Of a stretch of 64,000 nt of DNA, positions 46,520-56,529 are shown in pieces. This DNA comes from Bifidobacterium choladohabitans. Lineage in GTDB: Bacteria > Actinomycetota > Actinomycetes > Actinomycetales > Bifidobacteriaceae. Each line of letters opens with the position of its first letter. The first letter of the stretch is position 1. The stretch is taken from positions 62,001-126,000 of the forward strand of contig NZ_JACFPL010000002.1 of the NCBI RefSeq assembly GCF_016102005.1, given 5' to 3'. The position numbers and the translations under genes were made by a program. The notes beneath the pieces were generated by a model. It did no database searches. It was not told the DNA's origin and saw only the letters and a list, made by a program, of their open reading frames with translations.

Positions 46520-47007
46520 CCATGCCAGCACGTTCAGTCCGTTCCAAGGCCTCTGCAGACAAGGGCCATCCCCGCATCCAGGAAATGCCCACCAGGCCTG
46601 AGCTCAGTCTGATCAAGGGCACAGGCAAGCCGGGCAAGGCCCGCCAGCCAGAACGAGGCCCGGTGGCTGAAGGGGCCCGGCGCCTGATCAGCTGGACGCG
46701 GACCCGTGGCAATCCTCTGCTGCGGATCATGACCTCCGTGGTTTTTCTGGCCGCCTGTATGTTCAGCTCCCTGATGTTGCGTACCCAGATGGTCCAGGAT
46801 TCCTTCGAAGCCACCCGAATCCAGCGTGAGATCAGCAATCTCAACCAGGACGTCCAGGATGACCAGAACAAACTCGACCAGCTCCAGGCCTCCCTGCCGG
46901 ACAAGGCCCAGCAGTTGGGCATGCAGCCCCAGCAGGGTCTGAACTCCATCGATCTGCAGGGCTACAGGCCCCCTCAGGATGCCCAGAGCAAAGCGGGGCA
47001 TCCATGA
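46516..47007 (+). CDS. ftsL: FtsL-like division protein
   Basis: 163 residues. Long basic N-terminal region (about 1-68), one membrane helix at about 70-93 (IMTSVVFLAACMFSSLML), then a short coiled coil (REISNLNQDVQDDQNKLDQLQASL) and a tail containing AQQLGMQPQQG. Topology, size and the rsmH-x-ftsI position identify FtsL, which with DivIC/FtsB activates the FtsWI synthase. Sequence conservation in FtsL is low, so the name rests mainly on topology and place. Start ATG overlaps the rsmH stop, and its own stop overlaps ftsI by 4 bp. Confidence 0.85.
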   Translation: MTMPARSVRSKASADKGHPRIQEMPTRPELSLIKGTGKPGKARQPERGPVAEGARRLISWTRTRGNPLLRIMTSVVFLAACMFSSLMLRTQMVQDSFEATRIQREISNLNQDVQDDQNKLDQLQASLPDKAQQLGMQPQQGLNSIDLQGYRPPQDAQSKAGHP

Positions 47008-48785
47008 GCGGCAAGGGAACCAAGCGCTCCTGGCACCTGTCTTTCTGCAAACGTTCCCTGTCCGTGGGCCTGATCCTGATCCTCGTGGCCGCGCTGGCCC
47101 TGGGCAAATTGGCCTACATCCAGCTCTTCGACGGAAGGTCCATGGCCCAGGCAGCTGCGGCGGGTCGCACCGTGCCGCATACCATCAAGGCCCAGCGTGG
47201 CCGCATCCTGGATGTCAACGGCCGGGTGCTGGCCCAGAGCCTGGAGCGATACAACATCATCGGCGATCCCGAGGCGGCCGCTTCCTTCATACCCATCAAC
47301 TGCACCAAGCGCACGGGCAGTGACTGCCACAGCATCAAAGGCCATCCGGTGGGCGCTGACGGTGCTGCCGGCGTGGCCCGCCTTCTGGCGCCTGCCCTGG
47401 GGATGAACGCCATGGAGCTGGGAGGCAAGCTCAGCGTCCCCGGACGGTATGTGGTCCTGGCCAAGCGGGTGACCCCCGAGGTCAAGCGTTCCATCGACAA
47501 GCTGGGACTGCAGGGGATCATCACGGCCGAACTGAGCAGTGAACGCACCTATCCGCACGCGGATCTGATGGGAGCCCTGATCGGGGGCATCGACGACAGC
47601 GGCAAGGGCGTGGCCGGGATCGAGCAGATGGAGAATCGGCGGCTGACCGGCACTGACGGCTATACGGTCTATCAGCAGGGGATGCTGGGCCAGGAGATTC
47701 CCGGAACCATGACCCGTCAGCGCAATCCGGTCAATGGCAAGGACGTGAGGCTGACCATCGATCAGGACGTGCTCTGGTACGTCCGCCAGGCCCTCAAGTC
47801 AGGCTGCCAGAACTACCATGCGGACTGGGCCCTGGCGGTGGTTCAGGACACCCACACCAACGAGATCCTGGCCCTGGCCGACACCGACGACTACCAGGCG
47901 GGCAGCGACCAGGCCAAGGTCAACTCCTCCAGGGCTGTGGCGGAGACCTTCGAGCCCGGTTCGGTCGGCAAGACCATCTCGGCCGCAGGCATGCTCCAGG
48001 AGCGGGCGCACTCCATGACCGACCGCTTTACCGTGCCCGACCACATCACCCTCGACAACCAGCAGTACAAGGATTCCTTCAACCATGGGGACGAGCATTG
48101 GACGCTGGCCGGCATTCTGCAGAATTCCTCCAACGTGGGCATGGTCATGGCCGGTCAGAACTACCCGGACCAGAAGCGCTACGACTATCTGACCCGCTTC
48201 GGCATCGGCCATGTCTCGGCCCTGGGTCTGCCGGGGGAGTCCAAGGGACTGCTGACCACGCCTCAGACCTGGGATCGACGCACCCGCAACACGGTCCTGT
48301 TCGGCCAGGGCTATGCCACCAACGCCGTCCAGCTGACCAATGCCATCGCCACCCTGGCCAACAAGGGGGTCCGTTCCGACCAGACCATCATCCGCGGTCA
48401 GGGCGCCGTCAAGGCCAATCAGGTCAGGGTCGTGGATGAGAAGGTGGCGGCTGAGGTCATGAACGCGATGGAGTCAGTGTCAGAGAAATACGACAAGACG
48501 ATCAAGGTGGAAGGCTACAGGATAGCCGCCAAGACCGGCACCGCCGAGGTGGCCGACAGCTCCGGCAGATTGAGCGGCATCGTCAGCGACTGGGTGGGCA
48601 TATTGCCCGCTGACGATCCCCGCTTTGTGATCACCGTGGTGCTGAAGAATCCCCACAGCAGTGCCGGGGTTTTCGGCGGCGTCACCGCTGGTCCCATCTT
48701 CGCCCAGATCGGTGAATTCCTTATGCAGAAATACCAGGTCCCCACGTCCCAGCCCAGAACCGATGCTATCCCGGTAACATGGTGA
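47004..48785 (+). CDS. ftsI: septal penicillin-binding protein 3 (class B PBP)
   Basis: 593 residues. Membrane helix at about 18-40, pedestal domain from AQRGRILDVNGRVLA, and a C-terminal transpeptidase domain with the three active-site motifs: SVGK in FEPGSVGKTIS (nucleophile Ser), SSN in LQNSSNVGM and KTG in AAKTGTAEV. Crosslinks septal peptidoglycan as the partner of FtsW. Starts inside the ftsL stop codon. No PASTA domains are visible. Confidence 0.96.
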   Translation: MSGKGTKRSWHLSFCKRSLSVGLILILVAALALGKLAYIQLFDGRSMAQAAAAGRTVPHTIKAQRGRILDVNGRVLAQSLERYNIIGDPEAAASFIPINCTKRTGSDCHSIKGHPVGADGAAGVARLLAPALGMNAMELGGKLSVPGRYVVLAKRVTPEVKRSIDKLGLQGIITAELSSERTYPHADLMGALIGGIDDSGKGVAGIEQMENRRLTGTDGYTVYQQGMLGQEIPGTMTRQRNPVNGKDVRLTIDQDVLWYVRQALKSGCQNYHADWALAVVQDTHTNEILALADTDDYQAGSDQAKVNSSRAVAETFEPGSVGKTISAAGMLQERAHSMTDRFTVPDHITLDNQQYKDSFNHGDEHWTLAGILQNSSNVGMVMAGQNYPDQKRYDYLTRFGIGHVSALGLPGESKGLLTTPQTWDRRTRNTVLFGQGYATNAVQLTNAIATLANKGVRSDQTIIRGQGAVKANQVRVVDEKVAAEVMNAMESVSEKYDKTIKVEGYRIAAKTGTAEVADSSGRLSGIVSDWVGILPADDPRFVITVVLKNPHSSAGVFGGVTAGPIFAQIGEFLMQKYQVPTSQPRTDAIPVTW

Positions 48786-48831
48786 TACCGGCAGGCATCA
48801 TGGCGTTCCCGGACGAAGGAGAGATTGCAGC

Positions 48832-49713
48832 ATGAGTGCGCTGAGTGAATCAATCTCCCGACGGTTGACCCTGGGTCAGCTCAAGGGGCGCTACGGGCTT
48901 ACCCTGGTCCCCGACTTCGCTGAACCAGTGACGGTGACCTCACTGGTGGACGACCTGCCCTCGGTGCGGCCCGGCAGTCTTTACGTGCCTGCAGACCAGC
49001 AGGTGGACCAGGGCATGATCGAGGAGGCCGAGCGTCGGGGGGCTTACGCAGCCCTGCTGCCGACTGCAGCCCGTCAAGAGGTGGGACGAGCCCGCATACC
49101 CCTGCTCTTCGGCACCATGCACCCCTGGCAGATGGGCCAGCTGCTGGCCAATGCCGCCGGTGATCCTTCGGGAGCACTGGCTGTCTTCGCCCTGGTCGGT
49201 TCCCAGGTGCAGGACCAGGTGGATCTCTTGGCCGACTTTCTGCACGTGCTGGGCAATCCCGTCGGCATTCTCAGCGCCAAGGGCTCATACTCGCTGGACC
49301 GGCGGCTGGACCTGGAATACCCGCTGAGCATGTTCGATGTGCAGCGCAATCTGTCCATCGCCCTGGAGGACGGGGCGGCCGCCGTGGTCATCTCCGTGGA
49401 GGAGCAGACCCTGGCCAGGGATGCCCTGCAGGCGGTGGACCTGGATGTGGTGGCCCTGGGCGCCCAGGAGGGCTCCACCCGCGATATGCGGCACGTGCGG
49501 CTGATCTCCAGGGCCCGCCGATACGGATTCAACCTGGGTGGACACACCATTGTGGCCCGGCGCAACGAGGAATCGGACGGGCTGGCCCGCCAGTCCCTGC
49601 CTGCGGATGCGGAAAGCGACGACCTGTCCCTGTGCATCGCCATGACCATGGCCGCCGGCGTCAAACGCAACAACATCAGGAGCGCCCTGCGCGTCTCCCG
49701 CGAAATGTCCTGA
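48832..49713 (+). CDS. MurE-like protein without P-loop or C-terminal ligase domain
   Basis: 293 residues, in the slot where murE usually lies between ftsI and murF. The N-terminal part SLVDDLPSVRPGSLYVPA resembles the MurE UDP-MurNAc-binding domain (DSRxVxPGxLFVA), with ERRGAYAALLP after it. The next part keeps the layout of the Mur central domain (LADFLHVLGNPVGILSAKGS, YPLSMFDVQRNLSIALEDGAAAVVISVEEQTLARD) but the ATP-binding GTNGKTT is replaced by LVGSQVQDQVD. An AMTMAAGVKRNNIRSAL helix recalls the place where MurE reads AIAAALALGV. No ligase C-terminal domain follows. Good GAAGGAGAG before the ATG; the frame is intact, so it is a kept protein. Probably not a ligase. Confidence 0.75.
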   Translation: MSALSESISRRLTLGQLKGRYGLTLVPDFAEPVTVTSLVDDLPSVRPGSLYVPADQQVDQGMIEEAERRGAYAALLPTAARQEVGRARIPLLFGTMHPWQMGQLLANAAGDPSGALAVFALVGSQVQDQVDLLADFLHVLGNPVGILSAKGSYSLDRRLDLEYPLSMFDVQRNLSIALEDGAAAVVISVEEQTLARDALQAVDLDVVALGAQEGSTRDMRHVRLISRARRYGFNLGGHTIVARRNEESDGLARQSLPADAESDDLSLCIAMTMAAGVKRNNIRSALRVSREMS

Positions 49714-49722
49714 GAGGTGAGG

Positions 49723-51249
49723 ATGAGTCAGTCTGTAGGGGCCGGGTCCATGCCCATGACCCTGGAAGAGGTCGTCGAATATGTGCACGGTCGGCTGGTC
49801 GAGGCCGGTCCTGGTCGCGAACCCGACCGGCGGTCCGTGCGCATGCGGGTGGTGACCGACTCCCGGCAGGCGGGGGTCGATGGACTCTTCGTAGCCATCA
49901 AGGGCGAGCACGTGGACGGTCATGACTATGTTCCCGGCCTGGGGGCCAAGGGTTGCCGGGCGGCCCTGGTCGACCACCTGGTTCCGGACGCTGACCTGCC
50001 TCAGATTCTTGTGGACGATACGGTTGCGGCCCTGGGGCTGCTGGCCAGGGCCAACATGGACCTCCGGCGTGAGGCCCCAGGCCCCTTCACGGTCATCGGC
50101 ATCACCGGCTCAGTCGGCAAGACCACGACCAAGGATCTGTTGGCCTCCCTGCTGGCCCTGCTGGGCTCTGTGGTGGCCCCGGTCGGGTCCTTCAACAACG
50201 AGATCGGCCTTCCTCTGACCGCCTTGGAGGTCGGGCCGGACACACGCTACCTGGTGGCGGAGATGGGTGCCAGCCACGTGGGCGAGATTGCGGGCCTGAC
50301 CCGGATGGTTCCCCCGGACATAGCCCTGGTCCTCAAGGTCGGAGTGGCCCACCTGGGCGAATTCGGCTCCGTGGAGCGTATCGCCCAGGCCAAGAGCGAG
50401 ATTGTGCAAGGCCTGGTGCCGGGCGGGACCGCCGTGCTCAATGCAGATGATTCCCGGGTGGCCGCCATGGCTGATCTGGCCTCCGGGCCTGTTCTGCGGT
50501 TTGGCATGGCCGTTCAAGGCGGCGGGCAGGGCAGCGACCTGGACGGTTCGGCTCGCTACCTGGACAGTGACAGCCTGGATAGGCCGGCCTTCGAGCTGTG
50601 CCTGCGTGGCCAGCAACCAGTTCGGCTGCGTCTGGGCATTCCGGGACGGCACAACGTCATGAACGCCCTGGCCGCCGCCACGGTAGCCCATGCCCTGGGT
50701 CTGGACGCTGAGCGCATCGCCGATGAACTGGGCCGTCAACGTCGGATCAGTCCGCATCGGATGGCCCTATCCTCGGTCCGGCTGCCGGAAGCCTCCTTCA
50801 CCCTGATCGATGATTCCTTCAACGCCAATCCCGACTCCGTGCGGGCCGGTCTGGACGCTCTGGCCGCCTGGAAGGGATCCGATGGCCCGGTCTATCGGAT
50901 AGCCGTCCTGGGTGTCATGCTTGAGCTGGGCGATCGAGGGGAGCGGCTGCATCAGGAGGTCGGCGCCTACTGCCGTCGTCAAGGCATCGATGCATTGGTC
51001 GCGGTGGGTTGCCGGAACCAGCAGATGGATGCTCTGGTCCAGGCCCTGGTCCTTGGTGCCGGCGGCCCATCCGATCCGGGCGAGGATCACCCTGGGTCCA
51101 TGCGTGTCCTCTTTGCCCAGGACGCTGACCAGGCCGACCGGATGGTCCGCCGCCTGTGCGCCAGGCATTCGGACCGGCAGAATCTGGTTCTGCTCAAGGG
51201 CTCGCACATGTCCGGCCTGTCCGATCTGGCCGACCGGTGGCAGGGCTGA
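49723..51249 (+). CDS. murF: UDP-MurNAc-tripeptide D-Ala-D-Ala ligase
   Basis: 508 residues from ATG 49723 (MSQSVGAGSMPM), preceded by GAGAGGTGAGG. Adds D-Ala-D-Ala to the UDP-MurNAc-tripeptide. Seen: MTLEEVVEYVHGRLVE, VTDSRQAGVDGLFVAIKGE, ATP loop GITGSVGKTTTKDLLA, FNNEIGLPLTAL, AEMGASHVGEIAGL, GRHNVMNALAAATVA and IDDSFNANPDSVRAGLDAL. A full three-domain Mur ligase, in contrast to the gene before it. Confidence 0.96.
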   Translation: MSQSVGAGSMPMTLEEVVEYVHGRLVEAGPGREPDRRSVRMRVVTDSRQAGVDGLFVAIKGEHVDGHDYVPGLGAKGCRAALVDHLVPDADLPQILVDDTVAALGLLARANMDLRREAPGPFTVIGITGSVGKTTTKDLLASLLALLGSVVAPVGSFNNEIGLPLTALEVGPDTRYLVAEMGASHVGEIAGLTRMVPPDIALVLKVGVAHLGEFGSVERIAQAKSEIVQGLVPGGTAVLNADDSRVAAMADLASGPVLRFGMAVQGGGQGSDLDGSARYLDSDSLDRPAFELCLRGQQPVRLRLGIPGRHNVMNALAAATVAHALGLDAERIADELGRQRRISPHRMALSSVRLPEASFTLIDDSFNANPDSVRAGLDALAAWKGSDGPVYRIAVLGVMLELGDRGERLHQEVGAYCRRQGIDALVAVGCRNQQMDALVQALVLGAGGPSDPGEDHPGSMRVLFAQDADQADRMVRRLCARHSDRQNLVLLKGSHMSGLSDLADRWQG

Positions 51250-51323
51250 GCCATGGGTCCATCGGCATCCCCGCAGCGGGGTCTAATATTCAAGGACAGA
51301 ATCCAAGAGTTGGAGTACACACT

Positions 51324-52427
51324 GTGATTGCCCTCATCATCGGAATCCTGGTCGCCCTGGTGGTGACGCTGGCGGGGACCCCCCTGCTGATACGGCTGGT
51401 CCACCGCCTGCACTACGGCCAGTACATCCGTCAGGACGGGCCCAAGTCCCACCTGGTCAAGCGCGGCACCCCGACCATGGGCGGGCTGGTCATCAACCTG
51501 GCCATTCTGCTGGGCTGGGCGGCCTCGGCGCTCTACCGTTACCTGTCGCGGGGGGAGTCCGTGTCCCTGTCGGCCATGCTGGTCCTGTTCGCCATGCTCT
51601 CCATGGGCTTTCTGGGCTTCATCGACGACTTCGCCAAGGTGCGCAAAAAGCAGAATCTGGGCCTGTCGGTCAGGGCCAAGTTCATCGGCCAGTTCATTCT
51701 GGCCACCATATACGCGGTGCTGGCCCTGAAGCTGCCCACCAAGAACGGCTACCCCAGCGCCCAGGCGGGCATATCCTTCGTGGAGCAGCCCATCATCGAC
51801 TTCCGAATGGCGGGCAGCGTCCTGTCCGTGGTGCTCTTCATCATCTGGGTCAATCTGCTGATGACGGCCTGGAGCAATGCGGTCAACCTGACCGACGGCC
51901 TGGACGGACTGGCTTCGGGATCCTCCATGATCGCCTTCGTGGGCTATACGGTCATCGCCTTCTGGGAGAGCTACCACTTGAAGGGCGGCGGCCATCCCGG
52001 CCATGCCTACGCGGTCTCCGACCCCCTGGACCTGGCCATCATCGCCTGCTGTGCGGCCGTGGCCTGCTTCGGCTTCCTCTGGTACAACACCAATCCTGCC
52101 TCCATCTTCATGGGCGATACCGGATCCCTGGCTCTGGGTGGGCTCTTCGCGGCCCTGTCCATCGCCACCCATACCGAGCTTCTGGCGGTCATCCTGGGCG
52201 GGCTCTTCGTGGGAGAGGCAGCCTCCGATGTCATCCAGGTGGGCTACTTCAAGCTCACCCACAAGCGGGTCTTCAAAATGGCGCCCATCCACCACCACTT
52301 CGAGCTGATGGGCTGGCAGGAGTCCAAGGTGGTCGTCCGGTTCTGGATGGTGGACCTGATCTTCGTCCTGTTGGCCCTGGTCTGCTTCTATGCGGACTGG
52401 GTGGTCCGCTCCGGGCTGCCCATCTGA
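51324..52427 (+). CDS. mraY: phospho-N-acetylmuramoyl-pentapeptide transferase
   Basis: 367 residues from GTG 51324, which has TTGGAG 9 bp upstream; upstream codons in frame belong to murF. Makes lipid I on polyprenyl phosphate. About 10 membrane helices with GPKSHLVKRGTPTMGG, MGFLGFIDDFAKV (catalytic Asp pair), NAVNLTDGLDGLASG, FMGDTGSLALGG and FKMAPIHHHFELMGW. The 74-bp gap after murF has a CCCCGcagCGGGG element and TAATAT at 51284, perhaps an internal promoter. Confidence 0.96.
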   Translation: MIALIIGILVALVVTLAGTPLLIRLVHRLHYGQYIRQDGPKSHLVKRGTPTMGGLVINLAILLGWAASALYRYLSRGESVSLSAMLVLFAMLSMGFLGFIDDFAKVRKKQNLGLSVRAKFIGQFILATIYAVLALKLPTKNGYPSAQAGISFVEQPIIDFRMAGSVLSVVLFIIWVNLLMTAWSNAVNLTDGLDGLASGSSMIAFVGYTVIAFWESYHLKGGGHPGHAYAVSDPLDLAIIACCAAVACFGFLWYNTNPASIFMGDTGSLALGGLFAALSIATHTELLAVILGGLFVGEAASDVIQVGYFKLTHKRVFKMAPIHHHFELMGWQESKVVVRFWMVDLIFVLLALVCFYADWVVRSGLPI

Positions 52428-52506
52428 GTGCGTCCATTCACGGTACCGGACTTCGGCAGCCGGTATCATGCCAAGCAGATGCCGGAGCTAGCGGAATGAG
52501 GTGTTC

Positions 52507-53946
52507 ATGGATATGGACTTGAGCCAGAAGCGTGTACTGGTCGCCGGGCTGGGCATTTCCGGACGGAGTGTGGCCGCAGCCCTGCGAGGACGAGCAACCG
52601 GGGTGACCACTGTGGACCAGCGCGCCCCACAGGCCGATCTTCATGACTTCGGCCAGGTGGATTGGTGCCAGGTGGACCTGGTCATGGCTTCGCCTGTCTT
52701 CAATCCGCGCACCCCATTTATCCTCGAGGCGCAGCGTCGGGGCATTCCCGTGGTCAGCGAGGTGGAGATGGCTTGGATGCTGCGGATGCCCTCAGCCAGG
52801 ACCGGTCGCCCAGCCCCCTGGATAGGAATCACCGGAACCAACGGCAAGACCTCGACCACCAGGATGGTCGCCTCCATGATGCAGGCCAGCGGGTTTACAG
52901 CCCCTGCGGTGGGCAACATCGGCAAGGCCGTCTCCACAGCCGTCCTGGACCCCGACAATGACATGCTCTGCGTGGAGCTGAGTTCCTTCCAGTTGCACTT
53001 CACCTTCTCGCCGGCCCTGGAGTGCGCGGCCATCACCAATCTGGCCGACGACCACCTGGACTGGCATGGGGGCTTCGAGGCCTATGCGGCCGACAAGGCG
53101 CGCATCTACCGGGGCGTGCGCAAGGCCCTGGTCTACAACGCCGATGACTCCCGGGTCTCCGATCTGGCCAGGCAGGCACAGCCAGCCCCGGGCTGCCGAC
53201 GGGTGGGCTTCACCCTGGGGCGGCCCGAGTCCGGACAGCTGGGCGTGGAGGACGGTTGGGTTGTGGACCGCAGCGGATTGACCGGTCAGGACCTTGATGA
53301 GGGTGTCAGGTTGGTTCGGGTGGCGGATCTGACGGACCTGTGCGAGCCCGATGGCACGGTCTATCCCCATCTGCTGGCTGATGCCCTCTGCGCTCTGGCT
53401 CTGGCACTGGGCGCCGGGGCCAGGGTCGATGCGGCCATCGAGGCCATGCGCGCTTTCACGCCCGGCGACCACAGGATCAGCACCGTGGCCACCCTGGGCC
53501 AGGGTTCGCAGGCAGTCCGATTTGTAGACGATTCCAAGGCCACCAACGCCCACGCCGCCGAGGCCTCCCTGGCCAGCTACCATGACGGCCAGGTGGTCTG
53601 GTTGGCCGGCGGACTGGCCAAGGGCGCCCGCTTCGACGATCTGATCCGGTCCCGCAGATCCAAGTTGGCCGCAGCCGTAATCATCGGCCAGGATCAGCAG
53701 CCGATGCTCCAGGCCATCAAGGACCAGGCGCCCGATCTTCCGGTTACCCTGATCGACCCCGATGCAGGCGACCAGGTCATGGCCCGGGCCGTTCGTGCGG
53801 CCGGTTCCTATGCACGCCCCGGGCAGGTGGTTCTGTTGGCACCTGCCTGCGCCTCCATGGATCAGTTCGCCTCCTATGCCGACCGGGGTGACCAGTTTGC
53901 CCAGCAGGCAACACAATGGGTCCACGAGCATGAAGCGCGACACTGA
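52507..53946 (+). CDS. murD: UDP-MurNAc-L-Ala D-glutamate ligase
   Basis: 479 residues from ATG 52507; GTG 52501 and ATG 52513 are close alternatives, with AGGTG just before. Adds D-Glu. Seen: [17 protein letters not shown], the P-loop [70 protein letters not shown] and [20 protein letters not shown]. Complete ligase. ftsW starts 17 bp before its stop. Confidence 0.96.
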   Translation: MDMDLSQKRVLVAGLGISGRSVAAALRGRATGVTTVDQRAPQADLHDFGQVDWCQVDLVMASPVFNPRTPFILEAQRRGIPVVSEVEMAWMLRMPSARTGRPAPWIGITGTNGKTSTTRMVASMMQASGFTAPAVGNIGKAVSTAVLDPDNDMLCVELSSFQLHFTFSPALECAAITNLADDHLDWHGGFEAYAADKARIYRGVRKALVYNADDSRVSDLARQAQPAPGCRRVGFTLGRPESGQLGVEDGWVVDRSGLTGQDLDEGVRLVRVADLTDLCEPDGTVYPHLLADALCALALALGAGARVDAAIEAMRAFTPGDHRISTVATLGQGSQAVRFVDDSKATNAHAAEASLASYHDGQVVWLAGGLAKGARFDDLIRSRRSKLAAAVIIGQDQQPMLQAIKDQAPDLPVTLIDPDAGDQVMARAVRAAGSYARPGQVVLLAPACASMDQFASYADRGDQFAQQATQWVHEHEARH

Positions 53947-55153
53947 TCCGCACACGGCTTCCTCCCGGGGGTCTGGCGGCAAGGGGGACTACCGGGGATG
54001 GCGGGCCATCCTCAATCCGCTCTGGTGCTACTACGGCTTTCTGGCTACTGTCGTCGCCACCACGGTCTTCGGCCTGATGATGGTCTTCTCCTCCTCGGCT
54101 GTGGATCTGGTGGCCCAGGGCAGCTCACCCTGGAGCCAGGTCATTCGTCAGAGCATATATGCAGTGTTTGGGCTGCTGCTGGCCCTGCTGGCCGTGAGAA
54201 TCAGTGTCGACCACTACCGGAACTGGAGCACTTGGTTCCTGATCGCCAGCCAGGGCATCCAGTTGCTGACCCGTACGCCGCTGGGGCGTTCTGCCAACGG
54301 CAATGAGGGGTGGATCTCGGTGGGGGGTGTCTCCATGCAGCCGGCCGAGCTGCTCAAGCTGGCCCTGTGTCTGTGGTTGCCCCAGGCCCTGATCGAAGCC
54401 CAGCGGCAGGTCGGCAAGGATTCCGACCTGAAGAGCCTGGCCAAGGCCTTTGCCAAGCCGGCCACCGGTTTTCTCGTCAGTTTCCTGCTGATCATGCTGG
54501 GCAAGGACCTGGGAACGGCCATGATCATCGTCATCATCGGCTTCGTGGCCTTCCTGGTCTCGGGCTTCCCCCTGCGCTGGCTGCTCAGCCTGGCAGTCCT
54601 GGGCATGGCCGCGGTCATCGGCTTTTCGGTCTACGGCAACAGCAACCGGACCCAGCGGATCATGGCCGCCTATGGCAAGTGCTCGGCCGATGACATTCAG
54701 GGGGTCTGCTACCAGTCCATCCACGGGCTCTACGCCATGGCCTCGGGGGGTCTGACCGGGGTCGGGCTGGGCAACTCCAGGGAGAAGTGGAACTACCTGC
54801 CCGAGGCACACAATGACTTCATCTTCGCTGTCATCGGCGAGGAGCTGGGCTTTGTAGGGGCGGCCATGCTTATTCTGGTCTTTGTGGTCATGGGCTGGTG
54901 CATGCTGAGAATCGCCCTGACCACCAAGGACCGGTATGCGGGCATGGTGCTGATCTGCCTGGATGTGTGGCTGGTGGGCCAAGCCCTGGTCAACATCTGC
55001 GTGGTTCTGGGGCTGCTGCCGGTCATCGGGCTGCCCCTGCCCTTTGTATCGGCTGGAGGGACCGCCCTGATCTCCTGCCTGGCTTCGGCCGGGGTGGCTC
55101 TGAAGATGATTCGGACCCAACCGGACGTGATGGCAGCCACGGACGGGTCCTGA
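53930..55153 (+). CDS. ftsW: septal peptidoglycan polymerase FtsW
   Basis: 407 residues from ATG 53930, overlapping murD by 17 bp; the longer open frame through murD is a shadow. SEDS-family glycosyltransferase with about 10 membrane helices: [89 protein letters not shown] (read here in pieces) and [18 protein letters not shown]. It polymerises lipid II at the septum with the FtsI transpeptidase. Confidence 0.95.
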   Translation: MKRDTDPHTASSRGSGGKGDYRGWRAILNPLWCYYGFLATVVATTVFGLMMVFSSSAVDLVAQGSSPWSQVIRQSIYAVFGLLLALLAVRISVDHYRNWSTWFLIASQGIQLLTRTPLGRSANGNEGWISVGGVSMQPAELLKLALCLWLPQALIEAQRQVGKDSDLKSLAKAFAKPATGFLVSFLLIMLGKDLGTAMIIVIIGFVAFLVSGFPLRWLLSLAVLGMAAVIGFSVYGNSNRTQRIMAAYGKCSADDIQGVCYQSIHGLYAMASGGLTGVGLGNSREKWNYLPEAHNDFIFAVIGEELGFVGAAMLILVFVVMGWCMLRIALTTKDRYAGMVLICLDVWLVGQALVNICVVLGLLPVIGLPLPFVSAGGTALISCLASAGVALKMIRTQPDVMAATDGS

Positions 55154-55154
55154 G

Positions 55155-56456
55155 ATGTGGAATGGACAAGGCGGAAAGGAAGCGGATTCGCGGATGACGA
55201 CAGCGACGAGGACTGAGAAAGGGATGCCTGGGGATGCCCAGGAGCATGCCGGGAAAGGCGCTGGTCTCCATCTGGTGCTGGCCGGCGGGGGGACGGCAGG
55301 GCATGTCAACCCCCTGCTCAGTGTGGCTGCGGCCATTCGGGAGCGCTGCCCCCAGGCGGCTGTCAGCGTGATCGGCACTGCCGTCGGGTTGGAGCACGAC
55401 CTGGTCCCGGCTGCCGGACTTCCCCTGGATCTGATTGAGAAGGTACCCTTCCCTCGTCGTCCCGGCAAGGCCGCCCTGGACTTCCCCCGGCGTTGGCGGC
55501 GTGAGGTGCAGCGGGTACGAGGGTATTTGCAGGATCGGTCGGCCGACCTGGTGGTCGGCTTTGGCGGCTATGCCTCGGCGCCTGCCTACAGGGCCGCACG
55601 AAACCTGGGTCTGCCCATCGTCGTCCATGAGCAGAACGCCCGGGCGGGCATGGCCAACAAGCTGGGTGCCCGCTGGGCCGATTTCGTGGGTACGGCCTAT
55701 GAGGATACCGGCATCCGGGCCCGGGCCGGAGTGCCCGTACACCGTGTGGGCCTGCCCCTGCGGCCGGCCATCGCCCGACTGGCCAGGCAGATGGAGGCCG
55801 ACCCCGCACGAGCCCGTCGGGAGTCTGCACAGTCCTTGGGTCTGGATCCCGACAGGCCCATCCTGCTGGTCACCGGAGGATCCTTGGGTGCGCTCAGCCT
55901 GAACAAGGCGGTGGCTGGCGCGGCAAGGCAGCTGCTGGATCGAACCCAGGTCATCCATCTGACGGGCCGTGGCAAGGCCGACCAGGTCATGGAGCAGGTG
56001 GCGGCTGACATGGGCGATGCGGCAATCAACGATCTGGACCCGGCTCATCGGGGCCAGGGGGACTACCACATGGCCGAATACCTGGAGCGGATCGATCTGG
56101 CATTTGCCTGCGCTGATCTGGTGGTCTGCAGGGCTGGTGCCGGCTCCGTCAGCGAGCTGGCCGCCCTGGGTGTGCCCGCCGTCTACGTGCCCCTGCCCAT
56201 CGGCAACGGTGAGCAGCGGTTCAACGCCCAGCCGGTCGTGCAGGCCGGGGGAGGGCTCATGATGGATGATGCGGCCTTGGATGCCCAATGGGTGGCTGAC
56301 CATGTCCCTGCTCTTATGGCCGACGGGGATAGGCTGGCTGACATGCGCCGACGGGCCTGGGGGTACGGGATTCGCGATGCCGCCCAGGTGATGGCCGAGC
56401 AGATCCTGACCATGGCCGACCAACACCTTGCCCGCAAGGACTCCGGGAGGGCCTAA
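55155..56456 (+). CDS. murG: UDP-GlcNAc:lipid I GlcNAc transferase
   Basis: 433 residues from ATG 55155 (1 bp after the ftsW stop); ATG 55194 ([13 protein letters not shown]) is an alternative and the first 35 residues are not conserved-looking. Peripheral membrane GT-B enzyme that makes lipid II. Seen: [65 protein letters not shown], and the C-terminal [24 protein letters not shown]. Confidence 0.95.
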   Translation: MWNGQGGKEADSRMTTATRTEKGMPGDAQEHAGKGAGLHLVLAGGGTAGHVNPLLSVAAAIRERCPQAAVSVIGTAVGLEHDLVPAAGLPLDLIEKVPFPRRPGKAALDFPRRWRREVQRVRGYLQDRSADLVVGFGGYASAPAYRAARNLGLPIVVHEQNARAGMANKLGARWADFVGTAYEDTGIRARAGVPVHRVGLPLRPAIARLARQMEADPARARRESAQSLGLDPDRPILLVTGGSLGALSLNKAVAGAARQLLDRTQVIHLTGRGKADQVMEQVAADMGDAAINDLDPAHRGQGDYHMAEYLERIDLAFACADLVVCRAGAGSVSELAALGVPAVYVPLPIGNGEQRFNAQPVVQAGGGLMMDDAALDAQWVADHVPALMADGDRLADMRRRAWGYGIRDAAQVMAEQILTMADQHLARKDSGRA

Positions 56457-56529
56457 TCGGGCATAATGGAGGCAGGCGATTGGCGACCGTCCTAAATGGT
56501 CCTGAACTGTTGGAGGAGATGCAACTACT

